From Gammaproteobacteria bacterium (lineage in GTDB: Bacteria; Pseudomonadota; Gammaproteobacteria; Steroidobacterales; Steroidobacteraceae): a stretch of 17,505 nt of DNA. The stretch lies in NCBI GenBank assembly GCA_005877965.1, contig VBNP01000091.1:1-17505 (forward strand). Reading direction: 5' to 3'. Every line of letters begins with the position of its first letter. The stretch's first letter is position 1. The notes below the pieces were generated by a model. The model worked only from the letters and a program-made list of their open reading frames with translations, did no database searches and had not been told where the DNA came from. Both the position numbers and the translations under genes were made by a program. Positions 1-8,074 of this stretch are shown here, piece after piece.

Positions 1-809
1 AGCCCCTGATCGTGATACATGGCGAGCACCGCATCGAACCCCGCGAGCACCCGTGGCACGAACACGGTGTCCGCGGGCAACGGTCCCTCGGCGCGGATGC
101 CGCTCGCCTGCATCCGCGCGATCGCGGGAGTGATGACGCGCAGCTCCTCGTCGCCAAGGTAGCCGCCTTCCCCCGCGTGAGGGTTCAGGCCACACACGGC
201 GATGCGCGGCGCCGGGATTGCCCACCAGCGCGCCAAATCGCGCGCCAGAATCGCCGCCGACTCGCACAGCGAGTCGGCGGTAATGGCGTCGCTCACGGCC
301 CTGAGCGGCAGGTGGGTGGTGGCGAGCGCCACGCGCAGCTCGCCCGCGGTCAGCATCATCACCACGCGCGGGCTGTGCGTGCGCTGTGCGAGAAATTCGG
401 TGTGACCGCTGAAGCGCACGCCGGCGTCGTTGATCACTCTCTTGTGCACCGGCGCGGTGACGATGGCGTCGAACTCCCCGCTGAGGGCGCCCGCCACGGC
501 GCGCTCCGCCAGCGCGAGCACGTACGGCACGTTGGCCGTGTCCGGGCGTCCGGGCACGCTCGGGCAAGCGAGCGACAGGTGCTCGACGCTGAGGCTGCCG
601 CCGCGGTGCGCGGCGGCAGCCGCTCCGGGGCGCTGCGTGTAGGGGCGCAGCGTGACCGCCAGTTTCAGCCGTGCGGCGCGCTCACTCAACAGCGCGCGGT
701 CGGCGAGGCACACCAGCTCACACGGCAGCTCCTCGAGAGCGAGCGCCAGGCACAACTCCGGCCCGATTCCTGCCGGCTCCCCCGAGGTCAAAGCGATACG
801 CGGAGTCAT
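1..809 (-). CDS. pdxA: 4-hydroxythreonine-4-phosphate dehydrogenase PdxA (3' end outside window)
   Basis: PdxA oxidises 4-phosphooxy-L-threonine with NAD(P)+ in the DXP-dependent pathway to pyridoxal 5'-phosphate, in the cytoplasm as a metal-dependent dimer. The frame is open from the ATG at 809 to the left edge, giving 269 codons of a protein usually near 330 residues. Seen directly: GEPAGIGPE near residue 10, PVHK near 120, INDAG near 126, GHTEF near 136, TTHLPLR with His166, NPHAGEGG with His211, and YHDQG with His266 at the cut end. The three His are the known metal ligands and even carry the same numbers as in E. coli PdxA. It follows surA in the usual lptD-surA-pdxA order, 66 bases after the surA stop and in the same frame as surA. 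No clear Shine-Dalgarno precedes the ATG. In-frame upstream codons stay open to the surA stop, so a non-ATG start is possible. Function is certain; the last 60 or so residues are not visible. Confidence 0.96.
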   Translation of the reverse strand, partial: MTPRIALTSGEPAGIGPELCLALALEELPCELVCLADRALLSERAARLKLAVTLRPYTQRPGAAAAAHRGGSLSVEHLSLACPSVPGRPDTANVPYVLALAERAVAGALSGEFDAIVTAPVHKRVINDAGVRFSGHTEFLAQRTHSPRVVMMLTAGELRVALATTHLPLRAVSDAITADSLCESAAILARDLARWWAIPAPRIAVCGLNPHAGEGGYLGDEELRVITPAIARMQASGIRAEGPLPADTVFVPRVLAGFDAVLAMYHDQG

Positions 810-858
810 ATCGTGAGGCAAGACGGATCCACGGCGTCCCCGGAAGTTCTCTTCACGT

Positions 859-874
859 GCTCGCTCCCGCGAGC
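859..874 (-). other. Intercistronic hairpin between surA and pdxA
   Basis: The bases GCTCGC and GCGAGC form a perfect 6-base-pair stem closed by a 4-base loop that reads GGGA on the mRNA strand, a GNRA-type tetraloop. It starts two bases after the surA stop. There is no U run after it, so it does not look like an intrinsic terminator. It may stabilise the surA 3' end or set the level of pdxA, but that is inference. Confidence 0.45.
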
Positions 875-875
875 T

Positions 876-2198
876 CTATGATTTGAATTCGACGAACGCG
901 TCATCGCGCATGCGGCGCAGCCACAGCTCCGTCTCCTCGTCCGCCTTGCCGGCGCGGATCGCTTCCGCGGCCTGCCGGCGCTTGAGCTCGTCGGTGTTGT
1001 CGAAGCGGCGGTGCCCGAGCACCTGCACGATATGCCAGCCAAACTGCGTGTGGAACGGCTCGCTGAGCTCGTTGTCCTTCAGTGCCGCGATCGCCTGCTC
1101 GAACTCGGGGGCGAAGGTTCCCGGTCCCACCCAACCCAGGTCACCGCCCTCGGCCGCGGATCCCGGGTCCTCGGAGGTGGTCTGGGCGAGCCCCGCGAAG
1201 TCCTCCCCCTTGAGAATGCGCTCGCGCAGCGCCGTGAGCTTCTGCCGCACGGTCGCATCGTCGGCGAGCTCGGTGGTCTTCATGAGGATGTGCCGCACGT
1301 GGACCTGGTCCTCCACCGCCTTCTCGCTGGCGCCGCGCACCTCATTGAGCCGGATGATGTGGTATCCGGTCGGCGTGCGCAGCGGTTCGCTCACCTCGCC
1401 CGGCTTGAGTCGGGCGATCACGTCGTTGAGGAACGTGGGCAGCTCGCCGCCCTTGCGCCAACCCAGCGCGCCCCCCTCGAGGGCGGTCTGGCTGTTCGAA
1501 TAGGCTACCGCGAGCTTGGCGAAGTCCTCGCCGCCCTTGGCGCGCTGATAAACCTCGGCGGCGCGCTTGGCGGCCTGGTCGAGCTGCGCGGGGCTCGCTT
1601 CCTGCGCGACGGCGATCAGGATGTGGGACACGTTGTACTCGTTGCGCTCGGAGGGGGTCTTGGCCTGCTTCTCGAGAAACTGGTCGATCTCGCGCGGCGT
1701 GACGCTGATGTGCTGCAGCACGTCCCGCTGGCGCAGCAGCGAGAGCGTGATCTCCTTGCGCAGGTCGTCACGGTAGGAGGTGTAGTCTTCGCCCTGCTTC
1801 GCGAGGGCCTCCGGCAGCTGCGAGAGCGTCAGGCCGTTGCGCTTCGCCACGTCCTGGAGCGCGGCGTTCACGGTCTCGTCCGACACCTTGACGCCGGCGC
1901 GATTGGCGCGCTGCACCTGGATTTCCTGCAGGACCAGGCGTTCGAGCACCTGCTGGCGCAGGACGTTCTGCGGCGGCAACTCGAGCTTCTGCTGGCGCAG
2001 CCGCTGGCTGACGACGTCCACCTGCGTCTCGAGCTCGCTGTTGAGCACGACGCCGTCATTCACGATCGCCGCCACGCGGTCGAGCAGTTCACCCCTGGTG
2101 GCCAGCTCGCGGGTTTGTGCGTGCGCCACCTGCTGCACCGTTAGAGCCGCCACCGCCACCGCGAGGGGCATCAGGGCTGAAGTCAACATCCGCTGCAT
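876..2198 (-). CDS. surA: Periplasmic chaperone and peptidyl-prolyl isomerase SurA
   Basis: SurA escorts unfolded outer-membrane proteins, LptD among them, across the periplasm to the BAM complex. The 440-residue product has a signal peptide (hydrophobic residues 8-25, likely cleavage after AHA at 25-27), an N-terminal chaperone domain (about 30-180) opening with the typical RVAAIVNDGVV pattern, and two parvulin-type PPIase domains. The first spans about 187-287 (starts VSHILI, ends GYHIIRLNEV). The second spans about 298-397 (starts VRHILM, ends GWHIVQV), followed by a C-terminal helix. Length and domain order match the family (E. coli 428). The gene starts 16 bases after the lptD stop, so it is surely co-transcribed with its client gene lptD. 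A purine-rich AAAGGAACGGGAA precedes the ATG and supports this start. Confidence 0.97.
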   Translation of the reverse strand: MQRMLTSALMPLAVAVAALTVQQVAHAQTRELATRGELLDRVAAIVNDGVVLNSELETQVDVVSQRLRQQKLELPPQNVLRQQVLERLVLQEIQVQRANRAGVKVSDETVNAALQDVAKRNGLTLSQLPEALAKQGEDYTSYRDDLRKEITLSLLRQRDVLQHISVTPREIDQFLEKQAKTPSERNEYNVSHILIAVAQEASPAQLDQAAKRAAEVYQRAKGGEDFAKLAVAYSNSQTALEGGALGWRKGGELPTFLNDVIARLKPGEVSEPLRTPTGYHIIRLNEVRGASEKAVEDQVHVRHILMKTTELADDATVRQKLTALRERILKGEDFAGLAQTTSEDPGSAAEGGDLGWVGPGTFAPEFEQAIAALKDNELSEPFHTQFGWHIVQVLGHRRFDNTDELKRRQAAEAIRAGKADEETELWLRRMRDDAFVEFKS

Positions 2199-2201
2199 GT
2201 G

Positions 2202-2214
2202 ATTTCCCGTTCCT
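2202..2214 (-). promoter_or_regulatory. Ribosome binding site of surA
   Basis: In the 16-base gap between the lptD stop and the surA ATG the minus strand reads AAAGGAACGGGAA. This offers two Shine-Dalgarno cores, AAGGA and the nearer GGGAA. It is one of the few clear ribosome binding sites in this window; many other starts here rely on overlap coupling or show none. Confidence 0.55.
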
Positions 2215-4584
2215 TTACCAGGTGCCCTTCAGCGGGCCCTGACTCTTCGAAGGTATCGCTTCGGGGGGCGTGTAGCCCCGGATCGCCTCGGCGAGGGAGA
2301 CGTCCGACGCCGATCCGACACCAGCCAGGCCGGCAAGTTCCAGCTGCAACCAGACGCCGGTCTCCTGGCTGGCGGTTGGGTCGTGACTGTTCACGAACCG
2401 GCGTGCGCCGAGCCTCACGCGCCAGCAGCACGCACGGTACTCGAAGCCGGCGAAACGCTCCAGTGGGGTGTGATCGCGCAGCGAGTAGACGTCCCGCGCG
2501 AACACGCTCCAGCGGCGCCGGATGGGCCAGGCTCCCGAGAACTCCACCTGGTCGAAACCGCGCTGGAACTGCTGCGCACCTCCCTGCACCAGCTGCTGCA
2601 CCAGCACGAAGCGCTCGTAGCGGTAGGCGAGGTTGAGCACCGCATCGCCGGCGGGCTTGTACTGCAGGTTGACCGTGGTGCGTTCGCTGCGCTCATTCTG
2701 CGGATCCCATTGCACCCCGGCGTCCGCGCTCCAGTCCTGGAAGGCCGTCAGGGCGAACTGCGCCACGAAATCCGAGCGCTTGCCGCTCGTCGCAGCTTCC
2801 CCGGGAAGGATCACGCGCGGGTTCTCGAAGTAATAGGACTGGCCGAAGGTGGCGGCCAGGAACTGGCGGCCGCTGTGCGCATCGAGCAGCCGGGTGGTGA
2901 CGCCCGCGCTCACCTGGTTGGCATCGCTGACGCGGTCGGCGCCAACGTAGCGGTTGCTGCGAAACAGCTCCACGGGATTGAGGTCCGGCAGCGCGGTGTC
3001 GAACAGCGGCAGCTGCTCCTGCTTGCGATACGGGACCTCGAGGTACTGGATGCGTGGCTCGAGCGTCAGCTTGCGCTGGTTACGCGAGCCGGTGTCCCGC
3101 TCGAACAGCAGGCCGGTGTCGATGCTCGCGATCGGCAGCGTCCGCGACGGCGAGCGCGGCTCACCCGGGGCGGTGTTGCCGAGCTGGTAGCCGGTCGCGC
3201 GCCAGGCGAGCGCGGGGCGCAGGAAATATCCCGGGCCGGTCAGATCCAGGGAAGCCCCCGGCATGAGATCCGCCCGCCAGCCGGTGACCCCGGTGGCTCC
3301 GGCGGGGCGCTGGAAGTCGACCAGCTCGGAATCGAAACCGTAACGCAGCAGTCCGCCGGCACCCAAGCCGTAGTCGGCGCTGACCGCGATGCGCGGCACG
3401 CGCGCGTAGGGCCGATCGTTCGCCGCCAGCGTGTAGTCGATCGTCTGGTATTGCTGCGCTTCGCCGTCGACGCGCCAGTGATCGCTACGGTAGGAGAGCG
3501 TGGCGCGCCGCTCGATGAAGGCGGTGCTGGTGCCCTCGGGGCCCTGGGAGAAGTCTTCGAAGTAGAACGGATCGCTGACGTTCTCCGCTTTCACGCTGAG
3601 GCGGAAATCATCCGGCAGCTCGGCCACGTCGGACAACCGCACGCGGCTGCGGCTGCCGTGGAAGGGGCCGTCGTAGGGCAGATAATTCCAGTCCACCTCG
3701 CCGCGCTGGTTGTGCGTGAGGACGCGCAGGTCGCCGCCGAGGTCGGGCCCGCTGCGGCTGTACTCGACGGGCTGGAAGGTGAAGTCGGCGTTCGGCGCGA
3801 TGTTCCAGTAATAGGGCACCGACAGCTGCAGGCCGCTGTAGGAGGTGTTGCCGATGCCCGGAAACAGGAAGCCGCTCTTGCGTTCGCTGCTCAGCGGAAA
3901 CGATACCCACGGCAGGTAGACGAGCGGCACGCCCATGAAATCGACCCGCGCATCGCGACCGGTGCCGACCTGGTGGCGCGTGTCGAGCGTGATGCTGTCG
4001 GCCTTCAGCTGCCAGGAGCTATCGCGCGCCGGACAGGTCGTGAACATGACGTTTCGCAGGCGGATCACGCCCTGGGGCGTGAGGTTCATCTCCTGGGCGG
4101 CGCCGCGCGCGGCGCGCTGGCGCAGCGCGAACTCGGCCGACCTGAAGTCCGCGCCGGCCGCCGCCGAGTAGCTGCCGCCCGCGCCGCTCACGTGCACCAG
4201 CGGATCGCTGTAGTCGAGGTGACCCGGCGCACTGAGCGAGCGGTCCTGCGGGTTGTAGTGGACCTCGTTGGCGCGGATCTCACGTCCGCCCTGACGTACG
4301 ACCACGTTCCCCTCGAGCGTCATGCTGTTGTCGGCGCCGAGTGTCGCCGTGTCACTGTCGAGGGAGATGTCGCCCTCGCCCCGTAACGGCTTCTCGCGCA
4401 GCGCACCCGCGGCTGCCGGCGCACTCGTCGCCGCTGGCGCCGCACCCGCGGGTGCCGCCCCCGCCGGCTGCCCGATCTGTGTCGGACAGGGAGGATCCTC
4501 GGCCCGGGCCGCCGGCAACATGCCGCCAAGCGAGACGGCGATCACGATCCAGAATGGGCTCGAACGCGGCATGAACAGCGGCAT
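2215..4584 (-). CDS. lptD: LPS-assembly outer-membrane protein LptD
   Basis: LptD with the lipoprotein LptE forms the outer-membrane translocon that inserts lipopolysaccharide into the outer leaflet. The 789-residue product has a signal peptide (hydrophobic 11-27, likely cleavage after ARA at 26-28), an Ala/Pro/Gly-rich linker (about 41-62), an OstA/LptA-like beta-jellyroll (about 66-190) with NVVVRQGGREIRA, and a C-terminal beta-barrel of about 580 residues. The four cysteines used for LptD disulfides are present: Cys33, Cys183 and the adjacent pair 719-720, close to the E. coli pattern 31/173/724/725. The gene leads the lptD-surA-pdxA unit and is divergent from amgK. Two starts are possible, ATG at 4584 or at 4572 (Met5); neither has a Shine-Dalgarno, and both keep the signal peptide. 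The LptE partner is not in this window. Confidence 0.97.
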   Translation of the reverse strand: MPLFMPRSSPFWIVIAVSLGGMLPAARAEDPPCPTQIGQPAGAAPAGAAPAATSAPAAAGALREKPLRGEGDISLDSDTATLGADNSMTLEGNVVVRQGGREIRANEVHYNPQDRSLSAPGHLDYSDPLVHVSGAGGSYSAAAGADFRSAEFALRQRAARGAAQEMNLTPQGVIRLRNVMFTTCPARDSSWQLKADSITLDTRHQVGTGRDARVDFMGVPLVYLPWVSFPLSSERKSGFLFPGIGNTSYSGLQLSVPYYWNIAPNADFTFQPVEYSRSGPDLGGDLRVLTHNQRGEVDWNYLPYDGPFHGSRSRVRLSDVAELPDDFRLSVKAENVSDPFYFEDFSQGPEGTSTAFIERRATLSYRSDHWRVDGEAQQYQTIDYTLAANDRPYARVPRIAVSADYGLGAGGLLRYGFDSELVDFQRPAGATGVTGWRADLMPGASLDLTGPGYFLRPALAWRATGYQLGNTAPGEPRSPSRTLPIASIDTGLLFERDTGSRNQRKLTLEPRIQYLEVPYRKQEQLPLFDTALPDLNPVELFRSNRYVGADRVSDANQVSAGVTTRLLDAHSGRQFLAATFGQSYYFENPRVILPGEAATSGKRSDFVAQFALTAFQDWSADAGVQWDPQNERSERTTVNLQYKPAGDAVLNLAYRYERFVLVQQLVQGGAQQFQRGFDQVEFSGAWPIRRRWSVFARDVYSLRDHTPLERFAGFEYRACCWRVRLGARRFVNSHDPTASQETGVWLQLELAGLAGVGSASDVSLAEAIRGYTPPEAIPSKSQGPLKGTW

Positions 4585-4590
4585 TATAAT
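4583..4590. promoter_or_regulatory. Palindromic -10 element between lptD and amgK
   Basis: The 8-base palindrome ATTATAAT gives a perfect TATAAT on both strands: plus 4585-4590 and minus 4588-4583. On the plus strand it fits an amgK promoter with transcription starting near 4597 and a leader of about 38 bases. No good -35 is present (TCGAAC at 4560-4565 is the best match). On the minus strand it overlaps the first lptD ATG. Transcription from there would start near 4576, a few bases before the second lptD ATG at 4572. Confidence 0.45.
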
Positions 4591-4634
4591 GGCGCGCTAC
4601 GCCCAAGCGCCCTGCGAAGACCCGCAACGCTCAC

Positions 4635-5690
4635 ATGCTCGAGACCGACGCGCGACTTGCGCTGATTAGGGATTGGTTGGCGCGCGAGCTTCGCCTGAAG
4701 GTAGCGCGCATCGAGCCCGCATCCAGTGACGCGAGCTTCCGGCGCTACTTCCGCGTGTTCTGCGGCGCCGGCACCTATGTCGTGATGGATGCTCCTCCGG
4801 ACAAGGAGGACGTGCGTCCGTATCTGAAAGTGTCGCGACTGCTCGAGTCCCTGGGGGCGCATGTTCCTCACGTGCATGAGAGCGACGCGCAGCGCGGCTT
4901 GCTGTTGCTCGAGGATCTGGGCGCGACGCTCTATCTGCAGCGGCTCGACGCCGGCGACGATCCCGGGCCACTGTACGCCGATGCGCTGCAGGTGCTCGCG
5001 GCCATCCAGGTGCGCGGCGGGGAGGCATGCGCACAGCTCGCCCCGTACGGCCGCGCCGAGCTCGCGCGCGAGATGGCGCTCATGCCCGAGTGGTTTCTGG
5101 CCCGGCACCTGGCGCTGACGCCCTCGGCCGATGAAGCGCAGCTGCTCGGCGCGGCGTTCGAGTTCCTGATCCAGGAGGCGCTCGCGCAGCCGGTGGTGTT
5201 CGTGCACCGCGACTATCACGCGCGCAACCTCATGGTGGTCCGGGAGCGCAATCCGGGGATTATCGATTTCCAGGACGCGCTGCGCGGGCCGGTGGCTTAC
5301 GATCTGGTGTCGCTGCTGAAGGACTGTTACATCGCGTGGCCGCGCCAGCGCGTGGTGAACTGGGTGAGCGGCCATCGCGCACAGCTGCGCTCCCAGGGCG
5401 CCGATGCCGGGGCAAGCGAGGCGCAGTTCCTGCGCTGGTTCGATCTGATCGGCGTGCAGCGGCACATCAAGGTGCTCGGGATCTTCTGTCGTCTGTGGTA
5501 CCGCGACGGCAAGGCCGGCTATCTGCCCGACCTGCCGCGTACGCTCGACTATGTGCGCGACACCTGTGCGCACTACACCGAGCTCAGCGCGCTCGGGTCC
5601 TTCCTCGAGCGGCGCGTCGTGGCGCAGCTGCCGCGCGCCAACGCGCAGGTCGCAGCCCACCTCGCGCGCGCGGCGGACGGGCACGCATGA
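4635..5690 (+). CDS. amgK: Anomeric MurNAc/GlcNAc kinase AmgK (APH-fold sugar kinase)
   Basis: AmgK phosphorylates the anomeric hydroxyl of N-acetylmuramate (and N-acetylglucosamine) recovered from peptidoglycan turnover, the first step of the MurU salvage route that bypasses de novo UDP-MurNAc synthesis. The 351-residue product is an aminoglycoside-phosphotransferase-fold protein. It has an N-lobe with SSDASFRRYFRV near 30-41 and DAPPDKED near 52-59, a hinge LLLEDLGATLY near 90-100, the catalytic loop HRDYHARN at 191-198, and the metal-binding IIDFQDALRGP at 209-219. Its stop overlaps the murU start by four bases (ATGA), and the amgK-murU pair next to lptD is a known arrangement in Pseudomonas. 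The family contains many loosely annotated phosphotransferases; the murU partner is what makes AmgK the best call. A weak start region without a clear Shine-Dalgarno precedes the ATG. Confidence 0.92.
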   Translation: MLETDARLALIRDWLARELRLKVARIEPASSDASFRRYFRVFCGAGTYVVMDAPPDKEDVRPYLKVSRLLESLGAHVPHVHESDAQRGLLLLEDLGATLYLQRLDAGDDPGPLYADALQVLAAIQVRGGEACAQLAPYGRAELAREMALMPEWFLARHLALTPSADEAQLLGAAFEFLIQEALAQPVVFVHRDYHARNLMVVRERNPGIIDFQDALRGPVAYDLVSLLKDCYIAWPRQRVVNWVSGHRAQLRSQGADAGASEAQFLRWFDLIGVQRHIKVLGIFCRLWYRDGKAGYLPDLPRTLDYVRDTCAHYTELSALGSFLERRVVAQLPRANAQVAAHLARAADGHA

Positions 5691-6355
5691 AGGCGATGCT
5701 GCTGGCGGCCGGCCGTGGCGAGCGCATGCGACCGCTCACCGACGCGGTGCCGAAGCCCCTGGTGCGGGTGGGCGGCAGGCCGCTCATCGCCTGGCACCTC
5801 GCGGCACTGGCGCGCGCCGGTATCCGCGAGGTGGTGATCAATCTCTCGTGGCTCGGCGCTCAGGTGCGCGCGACACTCGGTGACGGTCACGACTACGGTG
5901 TGTTGATTACCTACAGCGATGAGGGACCGGTGCCGCTGGAAACCGGCGGCGGTATCTTCAGCGCCGTGCCGCTGCTCGGACCCGGGCCGTTCCTGGTCGT
6001 CAACGCCGACATCTGGACCGATATCGACTTTGCGGCGCTCGCGCTCGAGGAGAATGCGCACGCGCGCCTGCTGTTGATCCCCAACCCGCCGCACCACCCG
6101 CGAGGCGACTTCGGGCTCGAGGGCGATCTCGTGGTCAGTCGCGAGACCGATCGTTACACCTACTCGGGGGTGGGCGTGTACCGGCCGGAGTTCTTCGGGG
6201 GCTGCACCGCCGGGAGGTTTCCGCTGCTGCCGCTGCTGGATCGCGCCATCGCCGCGGGTCTGGTGCGCGGCCAGGTGCATCGCGGCGAGTGGTGCGACGT
6301 GGGCACGCTGGAGCGTCTGGCGAAACTTACGGCGCGCGTACCTGCGCTAGAATGA
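5687..6355 (+). CDS. murU: N-acetylmuramate alpha-1-phosphate uridylyltransferase MurU
   Basis: MurU transfers UMP from UTP to MurNAc alpha-1-phosphate made by AmgK, giving UDP-MurNAc for reuse in peptidoglycan synthesis. The 222-residue product is a single nucleotidyltransferase domain of the expected short length, without the left-handed helix domain of GlmU. Seen: LAAGRGERMRPLTDAVPKPL at 6-25 (nucleotide-binding loop and conserved Lys), ETGGGI at 85-90, NADIW at 106-110 (metal-binding Asp), and a C-terminal EWCDVGTLER at 201-210. The frame is open further upstream inside amgK, but the ATG at 5687 overlaps the amgK stop by four bases, begins the conserved MKAMLLAAG strand, and gives family length. 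Its own stop overlaps the lipA start in the same way. Confidence 0.94.
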   Translation: MKAMLLAAGRGERMRPLTDAVPKPLVRVGGRPLIAWHLAALARAGIREVVINLSWLGAQVRATLGDGHDYGVLITYSDEGPVPLETGGGIFSAVPLLGPGPFLVVNADIWTDIDFAALALEENAHARLLLIPNPPHHPRGDFGLEGDLVVSRETDRYTYSGVGVYRPEFFGGCTAGRFPLLPLLDRAIAAGLVRGQVHRGEWCDVGTLERLAKLTARVPALE

Positions 6356-7380
6356 CCCCCATGTCGGATCTGAAGGGCATCCCGGTGGTGGCGGAGGGGG
6401 GGCGCGCGCGCAGCGGCGAGAAATACCTGACCGCTCAAGGGTTTACCGCCATCCGTAATGGCATCAAGCGCGGCACCGACGGTGCGCGCGCGTTGCCCAA
6501 ACCGCCGTGGCTCAAGGCGCGGGCACCCACCGGCGAGCGCTTCCAGAGCGTCCGCGCCCTCGTGCGCGAGCACCGCCTTGCCACGGTCTGTGAGGAAGCG
6601 AAGTGTCCCAACATCGGTGAGTGCTGGAACGCGGGCACCGCCACCATCATGCTGATGGGCGCGGTGTGCACGCGTGCCTGCCGGTTCTGCGCCGTGGACA
6701 CGGGCAACCCGCGCGGCTGGCTGGATGCGGACGAGCCCGAGAACGCCGCGCGCACCGTGGAGCGGATGAGGCTCGGCTACGTGGTGCTCACCTCGGTCGA
6801 TCGCGACGATCTTGCCGACGGCGGGGCGGCGCATTATGCCGCCTGCGTACGCGCCATCAAGCGCCGCAACCCGCACACGGCGGTGGAGGCTCTGACGCCG
6901 GACTTCCAGGGAGTGCGGGCGGATGTGGAGACGGTGGTCGACTCCGGAATCGAGGTGTTTGCACAGAACATCGAGACCGTGCAGCGCCTGACCCATCCGG
7001 TGCGCGATCCGCGCGCCGGCTACCAACAGACCCTGCAGGTGCTCGTGGCCGCCAAGGATCGCCGGCCCTCGGTCCTGACCAAGAGCAGTCTCATGCTCGG
7101 GCTGGGGGAGAGTGACGAGGAGATCGACGCGACGCTCGCCGATCTGCGTGCCGCCGGCGTCGACATCGTGACCCTCGGGCAGTACCTGCGCCCGACGCTC
7201 AATCACCTCGCGGTGCAGCGCTTCGTCACACCCGAGGAATTCGATCGCTATCGCGAGCGGGCTCTGGCGCGCGGCTTTCTCGAGTGCGTGTCGGGGCCTC
7301 TGGTGCGCTCGAGCTATCGGGCGGAGCAGGCCCTGAACCGCAACAACGCCGGCCTCGACAACCGGCGCCGGGCGACATGA
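6352..7380 (+). CDS. lipA: Lipoyl synthase LipA (radical SAM)
   Basis: LipA inserts two sulfur atoms into the octanoyl chain on lipoyl domains, using radical SAM chemistry and a sacrificial auxiliary Fe-S cluster. All ligands are visible (numbered from the ATG at 6352): the auxiliary-cluster set CEEAKCPNIGEC (Cys80, 85, 91), the radical SAM set CTRACRFC (Cys106, 110, 113), and the C-terminal RSSYRAE at 319-325 whose Ser ligates the auxiliary cluster. Length is 342, or 339 from the ATG at 6361. I chose 6352 because it forms an ATGA overlap with the murU stop; 6361 (MSDLKG) is equally credible. A TAGAAT box at 6348-6353 lies just before 6361 and could be a weak internal promoter, but no -35 is evident. 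lipB follows by another ATGA overlap. The order lipA then lipB, directly after murU, differs from the dacA-ybeD-lipB-lipA order common in gammaproteobacteria. Confidence 0.97.
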   Translation: MTPMSDLKGIPVVAEGGRARSGEKYLTAQGFTAIRNGIKRGTDGARALPKPPWLKARAPTGERFQSVRALVREHRLATVCEEAKCPNIGECWNAGTATIMLMGAVCTRACRFCAVDTGNPRGWLDADEPENAARTVERMRLGYVVLTSVDRDDLADGGAAHYAACVRAIKRRNPHTAVEALTPDFQGVRADVETVVDSGIEVFAQNIETVQRLTHPVRDPRAGYQQTLQVLVAAKDRRPSVLTKSSLMLGLGESDEEIDATLADLRAAGVDIVTLGQYLRPTLNHLAVQRFVTPEEFDRYRERALARGFLECVSGPLVRSSYRAEQALNRNNAGLDNRRRAT

Positions 7381-8063
7381 GCCTCGGGGGCACGGCAGCG
7401 GCCTGCACGCCGCGCGCGGCCGCGGCGGGCGCCGCCCTGCCCGCGGCCGTGATCCGGCGCCTGGGACGGGTCGAGTACGAGCCCACCTGGCGGGCGATGC
7501 AGCGCTTCACCGAGGAGCGCTCGGCGGCGACCCCGGATGAGATCTGGTTTCTCGAGCACCCGCCGGTGTTCACCCTGGGGGTGAACGCGAGCCGCGCGCA
7601 CCTGCTCTCGCCCGGCGATATCCCGGTGCTGCAGGTGGACCGCGGCGGCGAGGTGACCTATCACGGCCCGGGACAGCTGGTGGTGTACCCGCTGGTGGAT
7701 CTCAAGCGCGCGGGTGTTGCGATCCGTGACTTCGTCACGGCGCTGGAGCGCGGCGTCATCGATCTGGCGGCGCAGTATGGCATCCGCGCCGAGTGCCGGC
7801 GCAGCGCCCCCGGTGTGTACGTCGAGGGCCGCAAGCTCGCGAGCCTCGGTGTGCGCGTGCGCCGCGCTGGCAGCTATCACGGCCTCGCGGTGAACGTGGC
7901 CCTTGACCTGGAACCCTTCCGCCGCATCAATCCGTGCGGCTACCAAGGCCTCGAGATGACGCAGCTGGCGCAGCTCGGCGGACCTCGCACCGTCGGCGCC
8001 TGCGCGCGCGCGCTCGAGCCGCATCTGCTGCGCGCGCTGGGATACCGCGTAACCGCACCGTAA
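7377..8063 (+). CDS. lipB: Octanoyl-ACP:protein N-octanoyltransferase LipB
   Basis: LipB moves the octanoyl group from acyl carrier protein to the lipoyl-domain lysine, making the substrate of LipA. The 228-residue product shows the family signature RGGEVTYHGPGQ at 89-100, the catalytic lysine in GRKLASLGVRV (Lys153), and the catalytic cysteine in NPCGYQGLEM (Cys187). The first 24 residues form an Ala/Gly-rich extension before the conserved core and look disordered. The longer open frame upstream overlaps lipA and was rejected; the ATG at 7377 forms a 4-base overlap with the lipA stop. The TAA stop at 8061-8063 lies inside one of the repeat boxes of the sbp promoter, so the end of this gene doubles as regulatory DNA of its neighbour. 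Confidence 0.96.
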   Translation: MSLGGTAAACTPRAAAAGAALPAAVIRRLGRVEYEPTWRAMQRFTEERSAATPDEIWFLEHPPVFTLGVNASRAHLLSPGDIPVLQVDRGGEVTYHGPGQLVVYPLVDLKRAGVAIRDFVTALERGVIDLAAQYGIRAECRRSAPGVYVEGRKLASLGVRVRRAGSYHGLAVNVALDLEPFRRINPCGYQGLEMTQLAQLGGPRTVGACARALEPHLLRALGYRVTAP

Positions 8064-8067
8064 CCTC
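8050..8067 (+). promoter_or_regulatory. Direct-repeat operator upstream of sbp (two 7-base boxes, 11-base pitch)
   Basis: TAACCGC at 8050-8056 and TAACCTC at 8061-8067 are separated by four bases, so their starts are exactly 11 bases apart. This 7-4-7 layout is typical of OmpR/PhoB-family operators. The second box starts 14 bases before the -35, the same offset as the nearest box at the cysA promoter. The boxes overlap the lipB stop. Binding by the regulator encoded at 9164-9835 is inference. Confidence 0.62.
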
Positions 8068-8074
8068 CCTGCGA

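Noticed and set aside
1011..2144. Plus-strand open frame (377 codons) opposite surA
   Set aside because: Antisense to surA, Leu/Arg-biased composition, no motif; a shadow of GC-rich codon use.
2383..4386. Long plus-strand open frame (667 codons) opposite lptD
   Set aside because: It lies wholly antisense to a well-supported LptD with all family features, is rich in Arg/Ala/Gly/His without any recognisable domain, and is what high-GC coding DNA often produces on the other strand.
5336..5686. N-terminal extension of murU inside amgK
   Set aside because: The MurU family starts at the MKAMLLAAGRG strand; the upstream residues are a frame-shifted shadow of amgK.
6348..6353. TAGAAT as an internal promoter for lipA
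   Set aside because: No convincing -35, and the ATGA overlap with murU already explains expression; mentioned in the lipA entry only.
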